Below are positions 1-7,481 of a stretch of DNA of 64,000 nucleotides, one piece after another. The notes below the pieces were generated by a model. That model did no database searches and was not told where the DNA came from. It was given only the letters and a program-made list of their open reading frames with translations. The first letter of the stretch is position 1. The number at the start of each line of letters is the position of its first letter. Position numbers and translations under genes: made by a program. Origin of the DNA: Cellulomonas cellasea (GTDB taxonomy: Bacteria > Actinomycetota > Actinomycetes > Actinomycetales > Cellulomonadaceae); NCBI RefSeq assembly GCF_030372105.1, contig NZ_JAUDBQ010000015.1, positions 1-64,000 of the forward strand, written 5' to 3'.

Positions 1-962
1 TTCCCGCCCGGCAGGCGCCCGCCCAGCCGGCACCCGTCCAGCCGGCGCCCGTCCGCCCGCAGGTCCTGGCCAAGCCCCCGGTGCGCAAACTGGCCCGTGA
101 CCTCGACGTCGACCTGGGCTCCGTGACCCCCACCGGCCCCGGCGGCATCGTCACCCGTGAGGATGTGGTCGCCCGCGCGAGCGAGGCGTCGGCGCACAAG
201 CTCGCCACCTACCCCGGCGACGACGCGCCCTGGCTGGCCCAGGGGACTGTCAGCGACGGCGGCCGGCAGACGCGGGTGCCTGTGAAGTCGGTGCGCAAGC
301 GGACGGCCGAGGCGATGGTGGCGAGCGCCTTCAGCGCGCCGCACGTCACGGTGTTCCACACCCTCGACATCACGAAGACGATGAAGCTGGTGGCACGCCT
401 GCGCGAGGACCGCGAGTTCGCGGATGTGCGGGTCACGCCGCTGCTGATCGCCGCGAAGGCGGTGCTCACGGCGGTGCGCCGCCACCCGGAGATCAACGCG
501 AGCTGGGATGACGCCGCACAGGAGATCGTCTACAAGCACTACGTGAACCTGGGCATCGCGGCGGCGACCCCCCGCGGCCTCGTGGTGCCGAACATCAAGG
601 ACGCGCACACCCTCGGCCTCAAGGACTTGGCGCTGGGCATCTCGGAGCTGACGGCGACGGCGCGCGCCGGCCGCACGACCCCCATGGACATGTCCGACGG
701 CACCATCACGATCACCAACGTGGGCGTCTTCGGCATCGACACCGGCACCCCGATCCTCAACCCCGGCGAGGCGGCGATCCTGGCCTTCGGCGCCATCCGC
801 CAGCAGCCGTGGGTGCACAAGGGCAAGATCAAGCCGCGTCACGTGACCCAGCTCGCGCTGAGCTTCGACCACCGCCTGGTGGACGGCGCGCTGGGCGCGA
901 AGTTCCTGTCCGATGTCGCGGCGGTGCTCGCCGAGCCCGCGCAGGGCCTCGTCTGGGGCTGA
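1..962 (+). CDS. Dihydrolipoamide acyltransferase (E2), 3' part
   Basis: C-terminal part of an E2 subunit of a 2-oxo-acid dehydrogenase complex; the start lies before the window. The visible sequence opens with a Pro/Ala-rich linker (bases 3-80), then a peripheral subunit-binding domain (RKLARDLDVDLG...GPGGIVTREDV), a second linker, and the catalytic acyltransferase domain. The active-site motif HRLVDG sits near the C-terminus in SFDHRLVDGALGAKFL. The domain order and motif are typical of the family and identify an E2 that moves an acyl group from lipoate to CoA in the cytoplasm. Whether the complex is branched-chain, pyruvate or 2-oxoglutarate specific cannot be told without the upstream E1 genes. 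The frame is open from base 3 to the TGA at 960-962. Confidence 0.93.
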   Translation, partial: PARQAPAQPAPVQPAPVRPQVLAKPPVRKLARDLDVDLGSVTPTGPGGIVTREDVVARASEASAHKLATYPGDDAPWLAQGTVSDGGRQTRVPVKSVRKRTAEAMVASAFSAPHVTVFHTLDITKTMKLVARLREDREFADVRVTPLLIAAKAVLTAVRRHPEINASWDDAAQEIVYKHYVNLGIAAATPRGLVVPNIKDAHTLGLKDLALGISELTATARAGRTTPMDMSDGTITITNVGVFGIDTGTPILNPGEAAILAFGAIRQQPWVHKGKIKPRHVTQLALSFDHRLVDGALGAKFLSDVAAVLAEPAQGLVWG

Positions 963-969
963 GGCGTCG

Positions 970-1353
970 CTACGGGCTGCCCGGCGCCGGCTTCCCGAGT
1001 GCGGCCCGGACGAGGTCCAGGATCTGGTCGTCGGGCATGCCGTGCTCGCGTCCGAGCGTCACCAGGTGGTGTGCCGCACGCCGGGGCGCCGCGTGGGGGG
1101 CTCCGGCGCCTGGCGCCACGGAGGTCCCCGTCCGACGACGTGTGGTGACGAGGCCGGACGCCTCGAGCTCGCGGTATGCCCTCGCGACGGTGCCGGGGGC
1201 GATGCCGAGGTCGGCGGCGAGGTCGCGGATGGTCGGCAGCCGCGTGCCGGGCTCCAGGCGCCCAGCGGCGATGTGCTCGCTCACTTGGCGGCGGATCTGC
1301 TCGAACGGGGGCACTGACGAGCCCAGGTCCACCTCGAGCGTCGTGCCGTTCAT
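970..1353 (-). CDS. GntR-family regulator, YtrA type
   Basis: A 127-residue protein with an N-terminal winged helix (about residues 15-78: FEQIRRQVSEHIAAGRLEPG, then LAADLGIAPGTVARAYRELE) and only a short helical tail. This size and layout fit the YtrA subgroup of GntR regulators, which have no large effector domain. Its ATG overlaps the stop of the upstream membrane-protein gene by 4 bases (ATGA, 1350-1353), so the two are very probably translated together from one mRNA. YtrA regulators usually repress their own operon; the inverted repeat at 2290-2313 in front of the first gene is the likely operator. The ligand is unknown. Confidence 0.9.
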   Translation of the reverse strand: MNGTTLEVDLGSSVPPFEQIRRQVSEHIAAGRLEPGTRLPTIRDLAADLGIAPGTVARAYRELEASGLVTTRRRTGTSVAPGAGAPHAAPRRAAHHLVTLGREHGMPDDQILDLVRAALGKPAPGSP

Positions 1354-2279
1354 GCGGGCGCCACTGCGGGGGCGCGCACGGCCTGCGGTGAGCGCGCCGC
1401 CACGACGAGGCTGGTGAGCGCGATCACCAGGGCCAGCAGGATGAGGCCGACGCCGAGCGCGGTGTGCAGTGGGCTGCCCGCGTCGACCAGCTCGCCGTCG
1501 ATGGACGACCCCGAGGATGCTCCGACGTTGCGGGTCGCCATGCCGGCGAGCATCAGCACTGCGGCGAGGGTCAGGCCCAGCACGAGCTGCGCGCCCCCGA
1601 GGGCCGCACGGGCGGAATGCCGCCGCAGCTCGAGGTCCCAGGCGTCGGGGGCGCCGGCGACGGCGGGCCTGCGCGCGACCAGGATCAGCAGGCCGTGCAC
1701 CGCGATGAGCAGCGCGAGCGTGGCGATCAGCAGGGGCGCGCCGTAGAACCAGCCGGGGAAGGGGCCTGCCCCACGCGTCCCAGCGTCGTACGCGCGGGTG
1801 AGGCTGCGGCCGTCGTCGCTGAACGCCCCGCAGGCGATGAGGGTGGTGGCGAGCGCCACGCCCCAGGCGACGGTGAGCCGGTAGGCGGGGCCGGGTGTGA
1901 CGTCGGCGGCGGTGCGCCGGGTGAGCGTGGCGCGGCGGATGGCGCCTGTCGGACGCGGCCAGGTGAGGTCGCCGACGGCGTGGACGGCGATGAGCGCGAT
2001 GCCGGCGGCGATGGGGACCAGGCCCAGGAGCCGGCCTTGGGCGAGGCCCTCCACCGCGCCGGTCACGACGCGCAGGGTGGCCGCGCCGATGACGATCAGC
2101 GCGCCCCACGCGAGGCCGCGGACGACGCTGGCGTGGCGCCTCGCCCCGAGCGCCGTGTCGGATGAGGGCGCCTGGGCGGGCGTCGTCTCGCCGCTGCGGC
2201 GCGCCGCCTGTGCGCCCAGCACCACGGCGATGACCAGCGCGGTGAGGGCGAGCGTGAGTCCGAGCAGGGGCAGCGCCAT
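1350..2279 (-). CDS. Multi-pass membrane protein in GntR operon
   Basis: A 309-residue membrane protein of no family I can name. About six to seven hydrophobic segments are visible, starting at the N-terminus (MALPLLGLTLALTALVIAVV) and ending with VGLILLALVIALTSLVVAAR close to the C-terminus. The start is chosen because AGGAGAA lies just before the ATG at 2279. It is the first gene of a two-gene operon with the YtrA-type regulator. The arrangement resembles YtrA-controlled membrane or transport genes in other Gram-positives, but no ATPase partner is present, so a transport role is only a guess. Confidence 0.8.
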   Translation of the reverse strand: MALPLLGLTLALTALVIAVVLGAQAARRSGETTPAQAPSSDTALGARRHASVVRGLAWGALIVIGAATLRVVTGAVEGLAQGRLLGLVPIAAGIALIAVHAVGDLTWPRPTGAIRRATLTRRTAADVTPGPAYRLTVAWGVALATTLIACGAFSDDGRSLTRAYDAGTRGAGPFPGWFYGAPLLIATLALLIAVHGLLILVARRPAVAGAPDAWDLELRRHSARAALGGAQLVLGLTLAAVLMLAGMATRNVGASSGSSIDGELVDAGSPLHTALGVGLILLALVIALTSLVVAARSPQAVRAPAVAPA

Positions 2280-2289
2280 GACGTTCTCC

Positions 2290-2313
2290 TGTCAAAGAAT
2301 CAATACATTGACA
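2290..2313. promoter_or_regulatory. Putative GntR/YtrA operator
   Basis: The inner palindrome TCAATACATTGA (2300-2311) lies within an outer inverted repeat, TGTCAA (2290-2295) and TTGACA (2308-2313). The site is AT-rich against a very GC-rich background and sits 11-34 bases before the start of the membrane-protein/GntR operon, where a repressor would block transcription. Assignment to the neighbouring regulator is inference from position and symmetry. Confidence 0.55.
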
Positions 2314-2413
2314 CAATGGCGTCCCGTGGCCCGCGCGTCAAGCGGGGTGCGGGTGACAAGTGTCCGCCTGTCAAGACTCGTTGTTCCGGGATCTGGCTGC
2401 CCATCAGGGGCGG

Positions 2414-2422
2414 TGCTACCTT
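2414..2422 (+). promoter_or_regulatory. Extended -10 promoter before leader ORF
   Basis: TGCTACCTT fits the extended -10 pattern TGnTAnnnT. The ATG at 2429 lies six bases after it, about where transcription would begin, which would give a leaderless message. No good -35 is seen; TGGCTG at 2394-2399 is the nearest candidate. It would drive the short ORF at 2429-2509 and the hydrolase/amiS pair. Confidence 0.35.
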
Positions 2423-2428
2423 CGCCGC

Positions 2429-2509
2429 ATGTCCGACACGATGAACGCCCTGGTCCGCTGCGTGCGGCCCCGCGTCCGTGTCTGTATGTCGCCGTCGACC
2501 GTGCGCTGA
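2429..2509 (+). CDS. Possible cysteine/arginine-rich leader peptide
   Basis: A 26-codon ORF, starting MSDTMNALVRC and ending CMSPSTVR, rich in Arg and Val with two Cys. It begins six bases after an extended -10 element and ends about 180 bases before the hydrolase gene, with a 6-bp hairpin at 2572-2588 between. Actinobacteria carry short Arg/Cys-containing leader peptides ahead of sulfur and amino-acid genes, where ribosome stalling controls the downstream genes. This ORF has that general look, but the match is by eye and it could be chance. Confidence 0.3.
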   Translation: MSDTMNALVRCVRPRVRVCMSPSTVR

Positions 2510-2571
2510 CGCGCCACCTGACGGCCTGCCCCTGAACGACCTCTCCCGGGTGCTCTTCGGCCCCGGGCTCC

Positions 2572-2588
2572 GCGTGCCTCGAGCACGC
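2572..2588 (+). promoter_or_regulatory. Hairpin in hydrolase leader region
   Basis: GCGTGC (2572-2577), loop CTCGA, GCACGC (2583-2588). No T run follows. It lies between the candidate leader ORF and the ribosome site of the hydrolase gene (GGAGG at 2682-2686), so it could take part in attenuation. The rest of the region from 2314 to 2692 shows nothing else recognisable. Confidence 0.3.
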
Positions 2589-2692
2589 TGACGGCTGCCG
2601 CGCGCCTCCCGGCTGGGCAGCCCTCCACCCCACCCCGCATGTCCTGCCGCGCGCGCTCCGCCGCGCGCCCGTCGAAGAGCCCGGAGGCTCCC

Positions 2693-3448
2693 ATGTCTGT
2701 CGACCTTCCCGTCGCATCCCGCGTGACCCCGCTGGATCCCGTCGAGCTGGACCCGGCCGTGCTCGGCCACCCGGCGACGAACGTCGCCTCGATCCCGCCG
2801 CTCGCCGCCCAGTGGGCCTCGCTCGACCTCCGCGAGATCCTCTCCCGGCCGGCGGCGTTCCTGTCCGTCAGCCAGTCGAACTCGCTCTACCGCCCCGGCG
2901 GCGTGCAGTACGCCGAGGGGCACGCGTTCCGCGGCAGCCTTCCCGCGACCGTCCAGGCTGTGCAGGCCGCACGCCGGGCGCCGAACTTCGTCTCGTTCGC
3001 ATGGATCGGCTACTCGGTGTTCCGTGACTCCTACCCGGGCACCGACTTCGACCGCGCGCAGTACGCGTCCTGGACCGGGCACATCGACGCGACGCCTGAG
3101 CAGATCGCATGGGACAACGCGCTCGTCCCCGAACTCGCGGAGCTCGTGGAGCCGGGCGACAGCACGCTGTACGAGAAGGCCCTGCAGACGGCCTTCGTGG
3201 GCACGGACCTCCCGCTCGAGCTCGCGCGCAAGCGGGTCGAGGTGGTGGTGATCACCGGCATCCACACCGACTGGTGCATCGAGGGGAACGCCCGGGCGGC
3301 CCGCGACCACGGCCTGCTGCCCATCGTCATCGGCGACGCGACCGGCACGCAGCACCCGGACCAGGAGGCCGCGACGTTCGAGCGCATCAACAACTTCTTC
3401 GCCCCCGTGATCTCGTCCGCGACGTTCGTCGAGCTGGTGACCCGCTGA
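2693..3448 (+). CDS. Isochorismatase-family cysteine hydrolase
   Basis: A 251-residue cytoplasmic protein of the isochorismatase/amide hydrolase fold. The nucleophile region VVITGIHTDWCIEGNARAA is clear, with the usual helix after the Cys, and the lysine region is seen as STLYEKALQTAF. The first catalytic acid is odd: where the family normally has D in a VxDxQN-like strand, this protein reads LSVSQSNS, so the Asp seems to be Ser. GGAGG six bases upstream supports the ATG at 2693. The next gene, an AmiS/UreI-type amide channel, overlaps its stop by one base. The pair suggests uptake and hydrolysis of a short-chain amide or urea-like compound to release ammonia; the substrate is not known. Confidence 0.82.
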   Translation: MSVDLPVASRVTPLDPVELDPAVLGHPATNVASIPPLAAQWASLDLREILSRPAAFLSVSQSNSLYRPGGVQYAEGHAFRGSLPATVQAVQAARRAPNFVSFAWIGYSVFRDSYPGTDFDRAQYASWTGHIDATPEQIAWDNALVPELAELVEPGDSTLYEKALQTAFVGTDLPLELARKRVEVVVITGIHTDWCIEGNARAARDHGLLPIVIGDATGTQHPDQEAATFERINNFFAPVISSATFVELVTR

Positions 3449-4134
3449 TGGGCAACGTCGGCCTGCTCCTCGTCGGGGCGGTGCTGTTCGTCAACGGCGT
3501 CTCCTCCCTCGGGCTGGTGTCAGCGCGCAGCGCCGCCCCGCTCAACCTGTTCGTCGGCACGGCGCAGGTGGTGCTGCCCACGCTCGTGCTGGTGCAGCAC
3601 GGGTCGGACCCGGCTGTCGTGGCGGCCACCTGGCCCAGCTACCTGTTCGGGTTCACCTACCTGTGGTTCGGGCTGCTCTCGCTGCGGGGGATCGAGCCGC
3701 AGGGCTTCGGGTTCTTCAGCGCGTTCGTCGCGGCGGTGGCGCTGTTCCAGGCTGTCGCGACCGTGGGGACGGATCCGGTGTTCGCGGTCATCTGGGCCAC
3801 CTGGGCCGCCATGTGGTCGCTCTTCTTCGTCCTGCTCGGCCTGGGGATCACCCACGTCCGGGGCCTGGACCTGGGCCGTGCGACCGGCTGGTTCCTCACG
3901 CTGCTGGGCATCCCGACGTGCACCGTCGCGGCGGTGTTCCTCATCGACGGGCGCTGGACGACCTCACCCGTCGCGGGGCTCGTCGCCTTGGCCGGCCTGG
4001 CGGTGGGCGCGGTGGCGTCGGTCGTCCTGGCCAAGGCTGGTGTGCCTCGGCTGGCGCCCGCTGCCCGCGATGGCGCGTCGACGGCGGGCTCCGGAGTCGC
4101 GGCCAGGTCCGGCGAGGCGCTCGCGCGGGCCTGA
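3448..4134 (+). CDS. AmiS/UreI-family amide or urea channel
   Basis: A 228-residue inner-membrane protein with about six transmembrane segments and the family's opening pattern (MGNVGLLLVGAVLFVNGVSS, then LNLFVGTAQVVLPT). AmiS and UreI proteins let urea or short-chain amides pass through the membrane. The ATG shares one base with the stop of the upstream hydrolase (TGATG, 3446-3450), so the two are translationally coupled. The last 40 or so residues are Ala/Gly-rich and probably cytoplasmic. A strong hairpin follows at 4161-4191. Confidence 0.88.
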   Translation: MGNVGLLLVGAVLFVNGVSSLGLVSARSAAPLNLFVGTAQVVLPTLVLVQHGSDPAVVAATWPSYLFGFTYLWFGLLSLRGIEPQGFGFFSAFVAAVALFQAVATVGTDPVFAVIWATWAAMWSLFFVLLGLGITHVRGLDLGRATGWFLTLLGIPTCTVAAVFLIDGRWTTSPVAGLVALAGLAVGAVASVVLAKAGVPRLAPAARDGASTAGSGVAARSGEALARA

Positions 4135-4160
4135 GCCACGGCGCCACGGCGCCACTCCGT

Positions 4161-4191
4161 CGTGGCCGGGTCGCAGCACGACCCGGCCATG
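4161..4191. terminator. Bidirectional terminator hairpin (amiS/tmk)
   Basis: TGGCCGGGTCG (4163-4173), loop CAGCA, CGACCCGGCCA (4179-4189), extended by two more pairs. It lies between the convergent ends of the amiS-like gene and the thymidylate kinase gene. It has no clear T tract, as is common in GC-rich actinobacteria. Confidence 0.7.
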
Positions 4192-4233
4192 ACGAGAGCT
4201 GTCCGGCGTGAGCGGCGCCCGCCGTCGCGCCCC

Positions 4234-5031
4234 TCAGACGAGGACGCTGGTGCCCTGCTCGGGGGTCGGGGGCGGCTCGGAGGAGAACGGGTCCTTGGGG
4301 GACGGCTCCGTGGCCGATGCCTCCTTGGCGGGGGAGCACGGCGCGGCGATGTCCGCGCTCCGGGCAGGAGCGCCCTTGCGCGTGCGGTCCTCGAGGTCCT
4401 GGGCGGCGGAGTCGACGAGGCTCAGCACGTCCCGGGCCGCCTCGTCGATGGGCCGGGCGCCATCGACCACGTGGTAGGTGGTGCGCCGGCCCCACGGCTG
4501 CTCGAGGTACGTCTGGCGGGAGTCGATGAGGCGCCGCAGGTCGATGTCCTGCTTCTGGCGCAGCGAGCCCTCCCGGTGCACGATGCGGCTGGCGGCGGTC
4601 TCGGCGGGGACGTCCAGGTAGAGGGTGACGTCCGGGGCGGGCGCGAACCGGTTGAGCTGCACCAGCCAGTCCATCTCGGTGAGGCCGCAGGCCTGGAAGA
4701 ACGTGTAGGTCGAGAACACGTACTGGTCGGCGATGACCGTCTCCCCGCGGTCGAGCCGGGGGCAGATGACGGTGCGGGCGTGCCGGGCGAGGTCGAAGGC
4801 GGCGAGCAGCGCGAGCTCGCGCATCGCCTCGGGGGTGCGCCGGTCGAGGCTCTCGACGGAGCGCACCAGGTCGTCGCCCCGGTAGAGGTCGGTGGGCTGG
4901 CGGGTGATGTGGACCGGGCGGCTGTCGCGCAGGTGCTCGGCGATCCGCGCGGCCTGGGTCGTCTTCCCGCTCGCGTCGATGCCGCACACGGCGACCAGCA
5001 GGCCGCGGGTCGGCGTCTCCTCGGTGCTCAT
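4234..5031 (-). CDS. tmk: Thymidylate kinase (dTMP kinase)
   Basis: A 265-residue P-loop kinase that phosphorylates dTMP to dTDP. The Walker A motif GIDASGKTT lies at residues 17-25; the substrate and lid regions follow (TRQPTDLYRG, then DQYVFSTYTFFQACG, then SRIVHREGSLRQKQD). The catalytic domain is of normal length, but about 60 extra residues at the C-terminus are Pro/Ser/Glu-rich and look disordered. The start is the ATG at 5031; a TTG at 5049 is also in frame and neither has a convincing ribosome site. The divergent neighbour is a membrane protein of the copper cluster, so the gene is probably transcribed alone. Confidence 0.93.
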   Translation of the reverse strand: MSTEETPTRGLLVAVCGIDASGKTTQAARIAEHLRDSRPVHITRQPTDLYRGDDLVRSVESLDRRTPEAMRELALLAAFDLARHARTVICPRLDRGETVIADQYVFSTYTFFQACGLTEMDWLVQLNRFAPAPDVTLYLDVPAETAASRIVHREGSLRQKQDIDLRRLIDSRQTYLEQPWGRRTTYHVVDGARPIDEAARDVLSLVDSAAQDLEDRTRKGAPARSADIAAPCSPAKEASATEPSPKDPFSSEPPPTPEQGTSVLV

Positions 5032-5234
5032 GCGCCCAGGATGACGCAAACCAGGAGAGTTCGGGAACTTCTATCGAAACGATCCTTCTCACACTGATCA
5101 CGGTTAGGTGACGGCGACCGTGGGGCGCCGCACCACGCGACGCGATGAGGGGCTGAGGGGCGCGTCTCCGCATAAACGATTCGGACTTGAGCGGCCCTCC
5201 GGCGACGGGCCACGCGCTGCATAGGGTGCCCTGC

Positions 5235-5921
5235 ATGGCCTCACCGGCGAGCGGACCGTTGCGGCTCGCCCGCGCGCTCGCGCTGACCGCCGTGGTGTTC
5301 GGCCTCGCGGCGGGCGCCCATGTCGCCGGGGGAGCCGAGCTGCCCGCGCCGACAGTCCTCGCGTTGTTGGCCGCTGTCATCCTCGCCGGGTGCGTCGTCG
5401 CGACGCGGTCACGTCTGGGCCTCGTCGCCGTGGGATGCCTGCTGGGCATCGGGCAGGTGGCGCTGCACCACGCCTTCGGGCTGTTGGCGACCTCACCGGC
5501 CTGCGCGCCTGTGGCGGCCCCCGCGGCCGACGCCGGGCACGCGCACCACGGCGGCCATGAGGCGGTGAGCGCCGGCTGCGGGACGTCGTCGGACGCCGTG
5601 GCGGCGCCGCTGGACGGGTTGGCCTCCGGTCTGACGCATGGCCAACTCGTCGATCGGACCATGCTGTTCGCGCACGTCGCGGCCACCCTCGCCGCCGCGC
5701 TGGTGCTGCTCCTGGGGGAACGCGCGCTGTGGTGGCTCGCCGCCTGGCTGCGCCCCGCGCTGGAGCGGTTGACCGCCGTGGCACGCCTCCCGCAGGGCGT
5801 CCTCCCAGGCGTGCCCCGCGACCACGTCCTCGTCGCGGGGCCGCAGCTCCAGCCCGGCCCCGCCGGGGTGCGCGGGCCACCCGGCGGCCAGTCGTCGGGC
5901 CCTCCCGGGCCGCGCACGTAG
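5235..5921 (+). CDS. Membrane protein with His-rich loop, copper locus
   Basis: A 228-residue protein with about four transmembrane segments (LARALALTAVVFGLAAGA near the start; FAHVAATLAAALVLLL in the second half). Between them lies a loop with several His and Cys residues (CAPVAAPAADAGHAHHGGHE), a plausible metal-binding stretch. The C-terminal 60 residues are Pro/Gly-rich. I do not recognise the family. It precedes YcnI, CopC and CopD-CtaG genes in the same direction, so a role in copper handling is a fair inference. The ATG at 5235 is chosen because the hydrophobic N-terminus follows directly. Confidence 0.72.
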   Translation: MASPASGPLRLARALALTAVVFGLAAGAHVAGGAELPAPTVLALLAAVILAGCVVATRSRLGLVAVGCLLGIGQVALHHAFGLLATSPACAPVAAPAADAGHAHHGGHEAVSAGCGTSSDAVAAPLDGLASGLTHGQLVDRTMLFAHVAATLAAALVLLLGERALWWLAAWLRPALERLTAVARLPQGVLPGVPRDHVLVAGPQLQPGPAGVRGPPGGQSSGPPGPRT

Positions 5922-6011
5922 CGCGCCGCTGACGGGACCGGTCCGGCCTGCGCCCTGACCGACATCCCGCGCCCGCCGATCGTGCGGGCCACCAGCCTCG
6001 AAGGACCCACC

Positions 6012-6842
6012 ATGCGTAGACCCCTGCCCGCCCGCGCGGGCGCCCTCGCCAGCACGCTCGCCCTCGCCGGGGCGCTGCTGCTCATCGCGCCCCCCGCCTC
6101 AGCCCACGTGACGGTCATCCCGGAGCGCACCGCCGCCGGCGGCTGGGCGCGCCTGACGTTCCGGGTGCCCAACGAGTCCGCCACCGCGGGCACCACGCGG
6201 CTCCAGGTGCGCCTGCCCGCCGACTCGCCACTCCTGCACGTCTCGGCGCTCGCGGTGCCGGGCTGGACGGCCACCGTGGAGAAGGCGGCGCTGGCGACCC
6301 CCGTGACGAGCCACGGCACGGAGATCACGGAGGCGCCGTCCGTGGTGACGTGGACGGCAGATCCCGGCGTGCAGATCGGACCGGGCCAGTTCCTGGAGTT
6401 CGCCATCTCGGGCGGGCCGTTGCCGGAGGCCGGCACGACGCTGGTGCTGCCCGCCGAGCAGACGTACTCGGACGGCTCCGTAGTGGTGTGGGACGAGGTG
6501 GCGGCGGGCGACGAGGAGCCCGCGCATCCGGCGCCGGCCTTCACCACCACCGCCGGTGACGCGCACGACGCGACGGAGGTCACACCCACGCCCACGGCGG
6601 ACGCGGCTGTCAGCGCCGAGCCGGTGGGGCGGCAAGGCTCCGACTCCGACTCGGGCCAGACGGCGGGCGACGCCGCAGGTGAGGGCGGCAGTGCAGGCGC
6701 CGATCCGGTGGCCCGCGCGCTGGGCGGCCTCGGCGCCGTGGCGGGGCTGCTGGCGTTGGCGCTCGCCTGGTCCCGCCGCCGGGCCGCCGCCGCGCCGGAG
6801 GGCGGATCGGAAGTTCGGCCCCCTGGCGAACAGAGGCGATGA
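6012..6842 (+). CDS. YcnI-family (DUF1775) copper-binding protein
   Basis: A 276-residue exported, membrane-anchored protein. A signal peptide (about residues 1-31) ends in ASA, so the mature protein begins with His (HVTVIPERTAAG), the residue that binds copper in YcnI proteins. The DUF1775 domain fills the first 170 residues; an acidic, Thr/Pro-rich linker and one C-terminal transmembrane helix with an Arg-rich tail follow. AAGGA precedes the ATG. Its stop overlaps the copC start (ATGA, 6839-6842). YcnI proteins are thought to pass copper to or from the CopCD system at the outer face of the membrane. Confidence 0.9.
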   Translation: MRRPLPARAGALASTLALAGALLLIAPPASAHVTVIPERTAAGGWARLTFRVPNESATAGTTRLQVRLPADSPLLHVSALAVPGWTATVEKAALATPVTSHGTEITEAPSVVTWTADPGVQIGPGQFLEFAISGGPLPEAGTTLVLPAEQTYSDGSVVVWDEVAAGDEEPAHPAPAFTTTAGDAHDATEVTPTPTADAAVSAEPVGRQGSDSDSGQTAGDAAGEGGSAGADPVARALGGLGAVAGLLALALAWSRRRAAAAPEGGSEVRPPGEQRR

Positions 6843-7477
6843 TGGTCGACATGTCCCGCATTCCTGTCGCCCTGCGCCCTGCGCGGCGTGTCCTCGCGGC
6901 GGTCATCGCCGCGTTCGTCCTCGTCGGCCTCGGCGCCGGCGGCGCGAGCGCCCACAACTCGTTGCGCTCCACCGACCCGGCTGACGGCTCGACGGTCACC
7001 GTCGTGCCCGAGCAGCTCACTCTCACCTTCGACCAGCCCGCGCTGGCGATCGGCACCGAGATCGCGGTGGTCGCGCCCGATGGCGGCCTCGTGAGCGTGG
7101 GCGAGCCGGTGCTCGTCGACTCGAGCGTCAGCCAGCCCATCGAGGGGGTGCTGCCGGCCGGCACGTACACCGTGCAGTGGCGGGTGACCTCCGCGGACGG
7201 CCACCCGCTGTCCGGCGAGCTGTCCTTCACCGCGTCGGAGGCCACGGCCATCGGCGTCGAGGCGCCCGCGGAGACGGCCGAGCCGGTCGTCGAGGACGAG
7301 CCGACGGCGGAGGCCGAGGAGTCGCAGCCCGAGGCCGTCGTGACCTCGGCGGTGGTGGAGCCCGAGGAGGACGGCGGGCTGTCCACCGGGCAGATCGTCG
7401 GCATCGGCGCGCTCGTGATGGTCATCGCGGGCGGCGCGCTTGTCGCGCTGCGCATGAGCCAGCGGAAGAAGAACTGA
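6839..7477 (+). CDS. copC: CopC-domain copper resistance protein
   Basis: A 212-residue exported protein: signal peptide, then a CopC domain beginning AHNSLRSTDPADGS, so the mature N-terminal His can serve as a copper ligand, with a second conserved His in SADGHPLSGELSF. A long acidic linker and a C-terminal transmembrane helix (VGIGALVMVIAGGALVALRM) anchor it to the membrane. Three Met codons (6839, 6842, 6851) could start it; 6839 gives an ATGA overlap with ycnI. CopD-CtaG follows after four bases. The set binds copper outside the membrane and hands it to CopD. Confidence 0.9.
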   Translation: MMVDMSRIPVALRPARRVLAAVIAAFVLVGLGAGGASAHNSLRSTDPADGSTVTVVPEQLTLTFDQPALAIGTEIAVVAPDGGLVSVGEPVLVDSSVSQPIEGVLPAGTYTVQWRVTSADGHPLSGELSFTASEATAIGVEAPAETAEPVVEDEPTAEAEESQPEAVVTSAVVEPEEDGGLSTGQIVGIGALVMVIAGGALVALRMSQRKKN

Positions 7478-7481
7478 GCCG

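Noticed and set aside
970-2316. A single 448-residue reading through the GntR gene and the membrane-protein region.
   Set aside because: Only the last 127 residues have a recognisable fold; the membrane protein occupies another frame with a good ribosome site, and the ATGA overlap explains the layout.
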